Made by a program: the position numbers and the translations under genes
In this document: positions 34,203 through 44,699 of the stretch, in pieces
Layout of the letters: each line of letters begins with the position of its first letter
Numbering within the stretch: position 1 is the first letter of the stretch
NCBI GenBank assembly: GCA_007922195.1
Contig: ML681971.1
Span: 372,001-436,000, forward strand
Source of the DNA: Podocnemis expansa
Taxonomy: Eukaryota; Chordata; Testudines; Podocnemididae
DNA length: 64,000 nucleotides
Direction: 5' to 3'
The notes under the pieces: model-generated
The model's input: only the letters and a program-made list of their open reading frames with translations
Database searches by the model: none
What the model was told of the DNA's origin: nothing

Positions 34203-34681
34203 CTCCAGGCCTGTGGTTTTCAACTAGTGTCCCGGGAGAACTATCCAAGTGTGCCTTGAAATTTTGTACAAAGGTAATGATGATCAATGTAAAACAAACA
34301 TTGTTTCATCTTAAACAATATTCTCTCCTACCAAACTGCAACTCGTAAAACTTGGAAAATTAATCATCAAATTAAAAGTGAGATGTCGGTCTTTTGATTC
34401 TAAAACATGAACATTCTAAATATAGGTGGCCAAAAGGCAAAATTGAGATGACGTACATTTTTCTGGTGGATTTGAAACATTAATTCATTCGATCCTTCTG
34501 TAGCTGCTTGTACATAGTGTGTTGCAAACCTCCCTAGTAAGACCACAACCCTAGTAAAGGTAAGTAAATGTGACATTTTACAAGCAAGCAATTCAGTTGA
34601 AAAAAAGTGGGTGTGCCATGGAATTTTGTCCTATTGAGGTGTGCCATGTTACTGAAAAGTTTGGGAACCACTGCTCTTGGC
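34203..34681. mobile_element. hAT-type MITE, 463 bp
   Basis: The element spans 34211-34673. The left end CTGTGGTTTTCAACTAGTG faces right-end AAGTTTGGGAACCACTG. Internal GTGTGCCTTGAAATTTTG at the left is mirrored by GTGTGCCATGGAATTTTG at the right. Flanks CTCCAGGC and CTCTTGGC agree at 6 of 8 positions. No coding frame. Confidence 0.75.
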
Positions 34682-34924
34682 CTCGCATGCCCTGCATTCT
34701 CTGGTCGTTTGGCAACAGATGTACTCCAACAAGCAAGTGTGTCCAGCACCAGCTTCACTGGACCCTAACAGTATGTACAGAGTTGCTGCTCTCAGTGGAA
34801 CCATGCACCCCAATTTACCAGTTATAGTTCAAATCACCACTCCAGTGTGAACTTTCCAATGTGAAAACAATTATAAGTTTGAGTACAAACATTTGAGTGA
34901 TTGCAACTGGCAATATTGGAAGCA

Positions 34925-35672
34925 ATTGCTTACTGTATATACTTGTGTATAAGCTGATCTGTGTGTAAGCTGACTCCCTATTTTCAAGTGCCAAAACTCA
35001 GCAAAAATGTATGACACGTGCATAAACCAAGGTCCCTCTGTGACCTTGGGCCTCTACACCCCCCCCCCCCATGTGCCACCAGCTTCTCTGGACTCCCTGA
35101 CATCCTCCCTAACCCCCAGGCCATGCTGCCACTTCCCTCTGCGGCATGCCCGACCCTGCCTGCACTTCCCCCTATGCAGTCCCTGACCATGCCACTGCTT
35201 CCTCGACCATTCTGCTGCCTTTCCCTGTGCCGTCCCCAACCATACTGCTGCTTCCCTCTGCGCCATCCCTGACCCTGCTGCCCCGACCATGCTTCTGCAC
35301 TGTCCCTGACCCTGCTGCTGCTGCTGCTGCTTCCCCCTGTGCTGTTCCTGAGCCCCAGGAACTGCTGCTGCTTCTCCCCACTGTTCTGGCCCCCCCTTCT
35401 CTGGGGCACCCTTACCTGGCCGCTCAGGTAGCTAGGCAAAGTAGGGAGAGCAAGCCCCAGCCTGTAAACCCTGCCTGTGCTGAACACCGTATGGCTTCTC
35501 TGAGGCGGCCTCCCCCTGAGCATGCTGTGAGCATGCTCAGGATGGGCGGTTTAAAACTCTAGGCTGGGGCTGCTCTCTGATCCCTGACCCATGTATAAGC
35601 AGAGTGCCCCTTTTTAAAGGTGATTTTCAGGTGCAGAAATCTTGGCTTATAAGCTGGTATATACGGTAGATA
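34925..35672. mobile_element. 'GTATAAGC' terminal-repeat element, copy 3
   Basis: Left: TACTGTATATACTTGTGTAT then AAGCTGATCTG. Right: CCATGTATAAGCAGAGTG, then AGCTGGTATATACGGTA. The C-rich core at 35090-35345 is the reverse-strand version of the minisatellite in copy 1, with a CTG run (about 35311-35330). Next to it is GAGCATGCTGTGAGCATGCT. Confidence 0.72.
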
Positions 35673-37104
35673 TGAAATAAAACATCAAATATTCTGGAGA
35701 CCAGACTTTAAGAAAAAGTAGTCTGATGTCTAATGAAGTATTGCTCTTCTGTGTTATCACAGCCTGATAGACTGTGATCCCTCTTTTGAGACAAACCGTA
35801 GTGTCACTTTGTCTCCTGAGCAAAGGATTCCAGAGGTGTGTGTTGGCATCACCGCTGCTGATGATTTTTTTTTTTTCTTGTGGCCTCTTTCCCATTAATT
35901 TTGGAGGCTTTTAATCAGCCTCTGTCTCCATGTGCAAATAGGTTTGCATTAAGAGAGACAGTGGTGCAATAAGTGTCTATTTCCGGTTTGAATGGAACCT
36001 ATTGAAAACTGGTCATCTCTCGGTGACTTGCCTTAACTCTGAGCCTTGGAGGACATAATTTCCAGTATGGGTGCATGTTCCTTCAATAGGACCTGTACAC
36101 ACATCTTGAAATTGTCATGACAATTGGCCTACTCTCTCGATACATAACTTACATGCCATCTTTTGATGAATTTAGTGTGCATGATCTGACCCAGAGGATC
36201 CCTGTGCCAGTTGACACCAAGAGATTCCAGGGTCGTAGGAATGCTAGGAGTCTACACCAGGCAGGGAGTTCCAGTCAGTCTCTGAGTGGGCCCCAGCATG
36301 TCTCTTGAGACTGATGAAAGTGTTCCAAATTCAACTCTGGTTTCCCTATAGGACTTTGAAGAACTTGTGAGCTAAGCACTCATCTACAAACTTTTTCTTG
36401 AAGTCACTGAATATAAGGTCTGGATAACGGTCATAGGCACTCCCTAGTCATTATCCTGCCCGCTGCCTCTCTGGGAGCAACAGTAAGATGGGATCCATTG
36501 GTTTAGTGCACTGGACGGTCAACTGGAAGTGGGTATTTGCTGAATTATTGCGTGTGACAGTAAAACTGTTATCCCTTTGGCACAGCAGCTGAAAAACCTT
36601 TGCTATTGCATCTTCTTGGTCTGCTGCCAAGTCCTCAATTCATTCATGGCAGCTTGTCCCAGCTGTCTGGTACTCAAGTAAGAAGTGTCATAGTGCAACC
36701 TATTGCATTTGTCTTTCTCCTTCTATGGTCCTGCAAGGGCACCCTCTTTAGGGTCCGTGCTCCTCAGCTGTCACCTCTCTTGGGTGATGACACCTATTTC
36801 CCTCCCTCCTGATTGAGATATTTCAAGACTACATGGTTTGGTGTCTATACTATGTTTTTCTCTAGACAGACTGCATAAATGGGCATTTGCACTTTGCATT
36901 GTCTTCAGAGGCTAATAACATCGTAGTTGCCAACAGCTGTAAGCTACCACACAGCTCTTTCTAACCTTTGTTCTTATAGGAAATGTGTTATGGAGAAAAC
37001 ATATTAAAAACAATAAAAGAATCTATATGCATGCTATTATGTTTAGCAGAGGTCACATGTAATTCGAACTGGAGCTCTGCTTGGTGATTAGTCTGCAAAC
37101 CCAC
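35673..37104. other. Intron sequence, nothing recognised
   Basis: No supported gene or repeat between copy 3 and the first DIRS element. Confidence 0.45.
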
Positions 37105-37118
37105 AAAAGGGTTTTCCT

Positions 37119-38925
37119 GTGGTCTTAACAAAGGCCCGCTCTCCTCCTCCGGCACAGGAGTCGAGAGAACCCCGGTACAGCCCGGTATCGGAGGCGTCGC
37201 CCACCAGGGATGTTTTAGATGAGGACCTTGTCCTGCCGACGACTCCGGAGGCCTTCTTGGCGGTGCAGGAGCTTTGCGGCCCAGCTCAGCCTGAGACCCC
37301 GAGGCCTGAGTCCCTGGTACCAAGAACGGTACCGTCACGGGGGAAGCTGGTTCCCTTTGCGTCGGCACTGAAGACGACGCGTGCAGTGCCGAGTCCATCC
37401 CGGCGGCACCGTTCCCCGATCCCGCCGGCAGTGGTGGCGGCGGCTGGGGCGCCGCGGTACTGTTCTCCAGCACCTTCTCCGCGAAGTTCATCTCGTCGGC
37501 ACCGGGAACGGCATCTATCCAGCGGCCGCAGATCGCCGGTACTGTCTTCGTCGGCACCGCCCTGGTCTCCGCGGAGCAGCCGGTCGTCTAGCTCAGTAGA
37601 GGAGTTGGGGCCGAGGCAACAGCCTAAGGCAAGTCAGCCTTCCCAACCTCTCCAAGGTGCGCCCCCGTTCCATCTTCAGTGGCCAGGTTGGCAGCCAGGC
37701 TTACAGTGGCCTCTTTGGACCCCCTGGGCTTTTCAGCAAGGTCAGAGCCTTGGCCTGGGTGCCCAGGTTTCGGGCATGGAGTCTCACCGGCTTCCTTCGG
37801 CTGCAGCTAGCGTTTCTCATGACATGGGAGAGGGGTCCGGAGCGGAGTCACCTGGGGACGATCAGATGAGCGTCATTAGTGGCACTCGCAGTGCCTATTC
37901 AACTGCCCTGTTGGGGGCGCCGGACCTGGGGGAGTCATCTTTGTCGCCCCCGGATGAGGCCGTGGCTGGGGCAAAGCCCTCCTCTACCCCGGATGATGCT
38001 GCGGCGCACCAGGAGCTTCTCTGTAGGGTAGCCCAGGGTCTGAACTTGCAGGCGGAGGAGATAGCGGAGGACGAGGACCCGATGGCGGACATTCTCATGC
38101 CCGAAGGTCCCTGCCGCATTGCCCTACCTTTTATTAAAACTATTCAAAACACGACCAAAGCGTTGTGGCATACCCCAGCTTCCATCCCTCCAACCGCAAA
38201 GCGTGTGGAGAAAAAGTACTTTGTTCCCTCCAAGGGCTATGAACATTTTTACTCCCACCCCACCCCCGGCTCCTTGGTGGTAGCAGCGGCAAATGAGAGA
38301 GAGCGGCAAGGTCATCCGGCGTCAACACCAAAATCCAAGGAGGCGAAGCGTTTGGACCTGTTTGGGCGCAAAGCTTACTCAACAGGAGGCCTCCAGCTCA
38401 GGATAGCAAATCAACGGGCTATTCTGAGCAGATATATGTTCAACGCCTGGTCCTCCCTGGAGAGATTTACAAACTCGCTAGGGCAAGGCTCCAGGGAGGC
38501 GTTTGCAGCCTCTGTAAAGGAGGGCAAGGTTGTTTCCAGGGCCCTCCTGCAGTCGTCCTTGGATGCAGCAGACGCGGCGGCCCGCGTGATGGCCTCGGGG
38601 GTGACTATGAGGAGATGCTCCTGGCTCCAAGCTTTGGGCCTTCCCCTGGAGGTGCAGGCCACCATCCAGGACCTCCCCTTCGAAGGGTCAGAGCTGTTCT
38701 CACAGCAGACACTCCCGCTTGCAGACCCTGAAGGACTCCAGGGCTCTGATAAAATCTCTGGGCCTCTATACGCCGGCAGCTCAGAGAAAGGCCTTTAAAC
38801 CGCCGCCGCCCGCGCGCCCATTCCGCCGGTGCCAGGAGGAGGACAGAAGGAGGAATAGGGGTGGGCGCCAGACAGGAGACCAAGGGGGTACATGCCACCC
38901 GGTGGCCCAGAAAAAGAACTTTTGA
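37119..38925 (+). pseudogene. DIRS A gag-like ORF, 5'-truncated, one frameshift
   Basis: An open frame runs 37119-38798 (about 559 codons) with no ATG near its start (it begins GTG and is open only from the truncation point), so the true N-terminus is lost. The first 200 residues are rich in Ser, Pro and Arg, low-complexity and probably disordered. A more conserved part follows, with an SIPPTAKRVEKKYFVPSKGY segment (about 38185-38240) and a G-S-L-V-V-A-A-A-N-E-R-E-R-Q-G segment. Both match the gag of element B (43800-43955). Around 38702-38719 the homologous frame shifts, and the Arg-rich basic tail (about 38760-38925, many R and Q) continues in another frame. Presumed structural/RNA-binding protein; DIRS gag has no recognised catalytic domain. 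Confidence 0.82.
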
Positions 38926-38966
38926 GGGTCAGCCCGAGGTCAGCATACCAATTTGGCAGGATCTAG

Positions 38967-40857
38967 AGTCTCTACCCTTTTACAACAGACTATCCCTTTT
39001 TTTCCCCAGAGTGGCTCAGAATTACGTCGGATCTTTGGATCCTCAGAACTGTACAGGAGGGCTGCTCCCTCCAGTTTGCTTCATTACCCCCGTTGGCACC
39101 TCTGCCCCGCCCTTCAGCCACCCAGGGGGACCCCACGCTAGTGGGGCTACTAAGGGAAGAAGTCCAATCCCTGCTCCTAAACGGGGCAGTGGAGGAGGTT
39201 CCACCCAACAGGAGGGGAAAGGGGTTTTATTCCTGCTACTTTCTGATCCCAAAGGCGAAAGGGGGATACCGCCTGATCCTGGACTTATGGCGGCTCAACC
39301 GGTTCCTCCGGAAGATCCGCTTCAGGATGGTTTCCCTTTCGTCCATCATTCCCTCTCTAGATCCAGGAGACTGGTATGCCGCCCTCGACTTGCAGGATGC
39401 GTACTTCCACATTGCTATTCATCAGCGACACAGGAAGTACTTACGCTTTGTGGTGGGTCAGGCCCACCTGCAGTTTACGGTCCTTCCGTTTGGCCTTTCG
39501 GCGGCCCCAAGGGTCTTCACCAAGTGCCTAGCGGTGGTAGCGGCCTACCTCAGGAGGAGAGGGGTCACCCTTTTTCCCAACCTGGACGATTGGCTGGTAG
39601 TGGGCCGATCGCCTCAGGAGACGCGAGACCACGTAGCAGTCATCTGTGCGCTGTTGAGCCGGCTGGGCCTCGTAGTCAACAGACAGAAATCCATGTTGAC
39701 ACCCTCGCAGAGGATAGAATTCGTAGGGGCAGTTCTGGACTTGGAGTCAGCAAGGCCGTCCCTCCCAGCCTCCCGCTTCGGCGCGATTCGCAACGCGGTG
39801 GCCTCCCTGCTGAAATTCCCGCTGGTGTTGGCGCGAGAGTGTCTCCGCCTGTTGGGGCTCATGGCGGCCTGCACCGCGGTCGTTCCGCACGCCCAGCTTC
39901 GCATGCGTTCCCTTCAGCTATGGCTGGCGAGCGTGTTCCGTCCGGCGAGAGACTCGCTGGACCTGATGGTCACGTTGCCCTCACCAATCCTGCGCTCCCT
40001 TCGCTGGTGGACACAGGAGGACAATTTGTGCTCGGGGATCCCCTTCCGCATGGACAGTCCATCAGTACATTTGATGTCAGATGCCTCGGACAAAGGGTGG
40101 GGTGCTCACTTAGGCGAGCTCAAGACTCAAGGGCTGTGGGCGGGCAAAGACTCCGCCTTGCACATCAAAGTCAAGGAGCTGAGGGCAGTGTGGCTAGCTT
40201 GCAAGGTTTTTCGAGACCAGCTTCGCGGCCGGACGGCCTCGGTACAGATGGACAATATGTCAGCGATGTTTTGCATCAACAAGCAAGGGGTTGCCCGCTC
40301 CAGGCCCCTTTGTCAGGAGGCAGTAGCGCTGTGGGATTTCTGTATTCGCCACGGCATTCACCTGATCGCCTCTTACGTGCCGGGGTCTTTGAACTCGGTA
40401 GCAGATGGCCTGAGCCGGAGGTTTTTGACCCACTAGTGGTCTCTCCACCCGGAGGTGGCAGAGTCGCTTTTCCATCAGTGGGGGTATCCCCTACTGGATC
40501 TGTTCGCTTCCCACCAAAACACAAAGTGCCGTCGGTTTTGCTCGTTCCGGGGCCTCAGCCTGGGTTCCTTGGGGGATGCATTCGAAGTCCCATGGACGGG
40601 GGGGGCTAGTGTATGCGTTCCCTCCGACACCGCTGGTTCCCAGGACGCTTCAGCAGATAAAGAGGCAGGGAGCAAAGATCATCCTGATAGCTCCAGCGTG
40701 GCCACGCTAGTACTGGTACTCCTCCCTCCTGAAGCTCTCCAGGTGCGACCCCATTCGGCTGCCCATGAGATCCGACCTCCTGTCCCAGGACAACGGGCTA
40801 CTTCTCCACCCCAACCTGGAGGCGCTACACCTCCATGCCTGGCTCCTTCATGGTTGA
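38967..40857 (+). pseudogene. DIRS A reverse transcriptase/RNase H (broken)
   Basis: The main frame is open from 38967 to the TAG at 40434. RT motifs in order: a P-E-W-L-R-I-T-S-D start (about 39006), YSCYFLIPKAKGGYRLILDL (about 39228), LDLQDAYFHIAIH with the first catalytic Asp (about 39387-39425), LPFGLSAAPRVFTK (about 39483), and FPNLDDWLVVG with the LDD form of the active site typical of DIRS (about 39573). RNase H follows: M-S-D-A-S-D-K-G-W-G (about 40074), KVKELRAVWLAC, MDNMSAMFCINKQG and a final A-D-G-L-S-R-R (about 40404). After TAG 40434, in what is normally W-S-L-H-P-E, it continues with DLFASHQNTKCRRFCSF, the part where DIRS families carry a Dam-like region. It then shifts frame at 40598-40605 and meets TAG 40708 and the final TGA at 40855. 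An upstream shift at the 38996 T-run separates the extreme N-terminus. Confidence 0.88.
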
Positions 40858-40886
40858 CAGCCAATGAGTAGCTGTGCTCGTCCCCA

Positions 40887-41887
40887 GTGCAGCAGGTGCT
40901 GTGTAGCAGTAGAAAGGTCTCTACGAGGTCCTCTTATGCGGCAAAGTGGCGGAGATTTGCGCACTGGGCAGGGGACAATGGGCTGGACCGATTCACACTG
41001 CCGGTTCACTCTATCCTTGACTATCTGTGGCACCTAAAGTCAACTAGGCTATCGCTGTCGTCCCTCAAGGTCCACCTGGCGGCAATTGCAGCATTTCGCC
41101 GTGGGGATGAACGTCTCACCTTGTTTTCGCTACCTCTTGTGAAGAGGTTTCTCAAAGGACTGTCGAAGTTGTACCCCCCGGTGCGTGCCCCGACACCTCA
41201 ATGGGACTTGAACCTGGTCCTCGCGCACCTCGCCAGGCCGCCCTTCGAGCCATTGGCATTGTGCTCCCTTCTCTATCTTTCATGGAAGGTAGCGTTCCTC
41301 GTCGCTATCACCTTGGCTAGGAGGGTGTCCGAGCTGCGTGCCCTTTCGGCGGAGTCCCCGTACACCACCTTTTTTAAAGACAAGGTACAGCTACGCCCTC
41401 ACCCGGCGTTCAGGCCCAAGGTGCTGTCACAGTTTCACGTGAACCAAGACATCTTCCTGCCAGTCCTCTGCCCTAAGCCTCATGCATCTGGTAGAGAGCG
41501 TCGCCTACACATGTTAGATGTCAGGAGGGCCCTAGCTTTTTACATAGAGCGGACGAGACCCTTCCGCAAGTCGTCTCAGCTTTTGTGGCAGTAGCTGACA
41601 GAATGCAGGGGAAACCCGTCTCTACACAGCGGATTGCGGCATGGATAGTGGCCTGCATTAGGGAGTGTTATAAGCTGGGTGGAGTGCCTCCCCCTCGGGT
41701 CACAGCCCACTTGACCAGAGCCCAGGCGGCGTCAGCAGCCTTCCTCGCAGGGGTCCCGATCGCAGAGATTTGTAGAGCAGTGACGTGGTCCTTTCCTCAT
41801 ACCTTTGCTCAGCACTACGCTGTTACCCAGCAGGCTCGGCAAGACGTGGCGGTTGGCACAGCAGTGCTGCAGTCGGCGTCCCTGTGA
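40887..41887 (+). pseudogene. DIRS A tyrosine recombinase, one frameshift
   Basis: Two overlapping frames: 40887-41594 and 41585-41887. A one-base shift in the TTTT run at about 41580 separates them; the rest aligns through to the natural stop. Tyrosine-recombinase catalytic features are all visible: the first Arg in TLARRVSELRALS (about 41314-41340), H-L-T-R (about 41708-41719, the H-x-x-R box), and the nucleophile region T-F-A-Q-H-Y (Tyr near 41818). The N-terminal half (TRSSYAAKWRRFAHW onward, LSSLKVHLAAIAAFRR) is the DNA-binding core-binding domain. Function: recombines the circular DIRS cDNA into the genome without TSDs (family knowledge). Its position after RT/RNase H is the DIRS order. 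Confidence 0.9.
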
Positions 41888-41919
41888 CGCATCCCACCTC
41901 CAAGGTAAGGCTAGTGACT

Positions 41920-42022
41920 CACCTACAAGGGAATGGCCAGGAGCAGCACTCGAAGAAGAAGAAGAAGAAGAGGTTGCTTACCTGTAACCGGTGTTCTTCG
42001 AGAGGTGTGCTCCTGGCCATTC
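41920..42022. repeat. DIRS A internal complementary region (hairpin) with GAA expansion
   Basis: CACCTACAAGGGAATGGCCA, GGAGCAGCACTCGAAGAA (41920-41957) is inverted by TTCTTCGAGAGGTGTGCTCC, TGGCCATTCC (41994-42023). Between the arms is a (GAA)n run (41952-41970) leading to GAGGTTGCTTACCTGTAACC. DIRS elements carry an internal region complementary to both ends, used for circularisation. Confidence 0.78.
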
Positions 42023-42189
42023 CACTCCCTCCCACCTCCCCTCATATAGTGGGGGTAGAAGGAACTGAGGAGGGAGGGGGCCGGCGGTGCCATATATAGG
42101 GAGTGGCGTTGGCGCCACTCCAGGGGGCACTATTGCCGGCCCCGTGGGGCTATGGGAAAAATGTTCCGTTGTGCCGTGCACGTGGCGTG

Positions 42190-42262
42190 CAGACACCTAC
42201 AAGGGAATGGCCAGGAGCACACCTCTCGAAGAACACTGGTTACAGGTAAGCAACCTCTTCTT
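42190..42262. repeat. DIRS A right terminal repeat
   Basis: CCTACAAGGGAATGGCCAGG, AGCACACCTCTCGAAGAACA and GGTTACAGGTAAGCAACCTC (42196-42258) are the inverse of 41967-42022 and a direct copy of 41920-41945. This marks the right end of the element. Confidence 0.78.
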
Positions 42263-42799
42263 TCATTCCCTCCGAATTCTTGCTTGTTCAGCCATCTTTT
42301 GTAAACTGGGGCTGCAAGGGTGCCTCATGTGGTATGTTGAGTTTGTTGCCATGGGACCAGCTGAGGAGAATTCTCAGTTACTCTAGGTATTCCTGCTATG
42401 CTCCCAGATCCTGTTGTGATGCCACTTGTGGGGCTCCTCAAACTCCCACCTTTTGTCTTGGAGTACAAAACCTTCTTATAGCTTTATGGAGACAACAGTT
42501 CATCCAGAAATCACTCAACATCTTTTATCAGGAAACAGGGCTAGTGTCCGCCAGCATCAGTTTCTAAGTCACTGGTGAGGAGTCTCCTTAATCTTGAGTT
42601 CTTGCAGATTCTCACGCGTGATACAAGCTGACAGGGGCACATGGTCAGGCTCCTCTCTGGGCTTGTTCTTCATCCCAGAGCTCTCACACGCATCTTGGCA
42701 TGTCCCTGCGGCAGCAGCCACTGGTTTAGAAGATTGTTGTTCCTTCTCCAGTATGAGGAGAGCAAGCAGTGAAGCTGAGATATCATTCTTGTTTTCTAC
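42263..42799. other. Spacer between DIRS elements
   Basis: No gene recognised. Composition is less GC-rich than the DIRS elements, so probably ordinary intron or the eroded 5' part of element B. Confidence 0.45.
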
Positions 42800-44650
42800 C
42801 TAAGGAGAGTTATGTGAGAAGGGAGAGGCCGATAGTTCAAGCGGAGGACTTGGCTAGAAAGGGAGCGTCGCTACTGCCTAATTTTGGGGACCGGAGCCGC
42901 TCAGCTCGAAAGCAGCCAAGCCACCAGCGCTCCGCCGGACCCTCAGTTGGCCTGGGCTTAAGATTCCTGCCGATCCCTGGTACTGGGCCCAAGATCTCGG
43001 CCTTCCACAGTACTGCCGGCAAACCTGTTACTGCTGGACCCGACACCATCGCCAATAACCCCACTTCCGGTACCTTCACTTCCGGTACCGTTGGATTCAG
43101 CACCGGCAACAACTGAACCGATGCCGGCACAGTCCCGGGCCTCCTCCCATCTCTCCAACCCGGCACTGTCAAACCCGGTACTGGGCCCAAGTTCTACGGC
43201 TCTGCCTCACCGCTTCTCCGAGGAATTCTCAGGGCCGGACTGCCGACTGTCGGGGGTGGGGGTGGGGGTCATCCAGGTCATCCTTGGAAGATCCCTGCCC
43301 CCAACCCCCATGAGGAGGAGTGCCCAAGAAAGCGAGCCTGCAAAAGCTCCGTGTCGCCGAGCTCGCGGCGAAGGCACCCATCAGGGGAAGCACCTGCCCC
43401 CCTCATGATGCCTATGCCACTGTCGAGGTCCCCGCACAACGAATGGACCCTCGGCTGGCTGAACGCAACGGCAGACAACACCTCCTCCCGCTGTGCCTGT
43501 TCGTCTGCACCGGAGTCTTTGGATTTCTCCGATGACAAGCTGGACCCTGATTCTACACAACCAAGCAGGTCAAGGGCCCCATCATCTTCGTCGCCTGACG
43601 AGCAATTAATCGACATGTCTGCCAACTGCGAAGGGGATCCTCATGTCGAACAGGACCTTCTACACCACATGGCGGCGAACCTGAAGCTCAAGCTATGGGT
43701 GATCCAGGTGGAGGATGAGTCTCTCTTTGATGCATGTCGTTGAGCCCTGCCAGCTAAGGTTGGAATCCCCTTGCATGCTGGGGTGTTCCGCATTGTCCAG
43801 GAACGATGGCAAACGCCTTCCTCAATTCCACCAGTGTCCGAAGTAGTGGACAAGAAATGTTCCGTCTCCCCGGAAGGCTTTCCCTTCCTGTTTCATCACC
43901 TGGCCTCAGGGTCTCTGGTGGTCGATGCAGTCAACCTAAGGGAGAGACAAGGCTAACCTAGCACCACGCCCAAGAACAAGGAGGCTTGACCTGCTGGGCA
44001 GGAAAGTTTATTCCTCTGCCGCCTTCCAGCTGCGCATCTCAAACCATTCAGCATTGATAACGCGCTACATCTTCAACCTGTGGGAAGTTCTATGAAATCT
44101 CTGGCCGGTCATTCCCGAGGATCGCCTGAGAGACTTCGAAGCAATGCTGGATGAGGGAGAGAGAGCATCCAGGGATGTGCTTGCGGCAACCTGGGATGCA
44201 GTGGACTCAGCAGCAGGCACAATGGCATCGGCAGTAGTGATGTGCTGATTGGCCTGGTTCCAGAACTCCATTCTCTCCATGCAGATGCAACAAATTATTC
44301 AGGACCTTCCCTTCGAAGGCCCTGACCTCTTTGCACCTTCCACAGACGTGAAGCTGCATGGTATGAAGGACTCGAGGGCTACTCTGCTGGGTGTAGATCC
44401 CGAGGGACCTCACCCTGTTAGGCATTCCTCGAGGTCGCATCAGCTACAACAGCAGCTACAGCAACTGAAACAACAGCTGCAACTGCAGACCCAGTTTCTG
44501 AGATCTCTACAGGTTTCTGAGCGCCATCTCGGGGACCTGGAGAAGGATAAAGGCCGAGCAGGTAGAGGGGGTAAGATGGGCGCCTCCCAGTCGGGGCGGC
44601 ACGGGCAGGGGTTGGACTGTTCGTTGGGCTGCAAACAGCGTTTTTGATGA
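42800..44650 (+). pseudogene. DIRS B gag-like region, multiply broken
   Basis: Frames at about 42769-43116, 43351-43743, 43771-43956 and 44249-44647 correspond in order to A's gag. FRIVQERWQTPSSIPPVSEV (about 43789) matches A's A-L-W-H-T-P-A-S-I-P-P part, followed by G-S-L-V-V-D-A-V-N-L-R-E-R-Q-G before a stop. Near 44285-44330, I-I-Q-D-L-P-F-E-G matches A's T-I-Q-D-L-P-F-E-G. A Gln/Leu-rich coiled-coil-like run follows (about 44436-44520). Internal TGA and TAG codons (43741, 43954, 44246) prevent expression. Confidence 0.8.
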
Positions 44651-44699
44651 TCCCCCTGAGGGCAGTGCTCCACAACCCCTGTTCTCCTCCCACCATCTC

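Larger units (their letters stand above)
37105..42262 (+). mobile_element. DIRS-type retrotransposon A (5'-truncated, nearly intact)
   Basis: Gene order gag, reverse transcriptase/RNase H, tyrosine recombinase, then a complementary-repeat region. This is the DIRS order, in which a tyrosine recombinase replaces the DDE integrase. GC content jumps sharply at about 37110, where AT-rich intron meets GC-rich gag, marking the left edge. No left terminal repeat matching 42204-42260 is present, so the 5' end is missing. Known defects: gag frame change near 38710, a shift at the T-run near 38996, TAG at 40434, a shift at the eight-G run 40598-40605, TAG at 40708, and a shift in the T-run near 41580. 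Recently active by appearance, but this copy cannot make intact proteins as assembled. Confidence 0.92.

Noticed and set aside
35311..35330. CTG trinucleotide repeat of biological note
   Set aside because: Only about six to seven units, inside a minisatellite core; ordinary length.
34984..35562. A 179-codon minus-strand frame and a 138-codon plus-strand frame
   Set aside because: Same minisatellite core as copy 1, read in both directions; no domain.
36988..37557. A 189-codon minus-strand frame opposite DIRS gag
   Set aside because: Antisense to a real gag frame with biased composition; crosses the element's left boundary.
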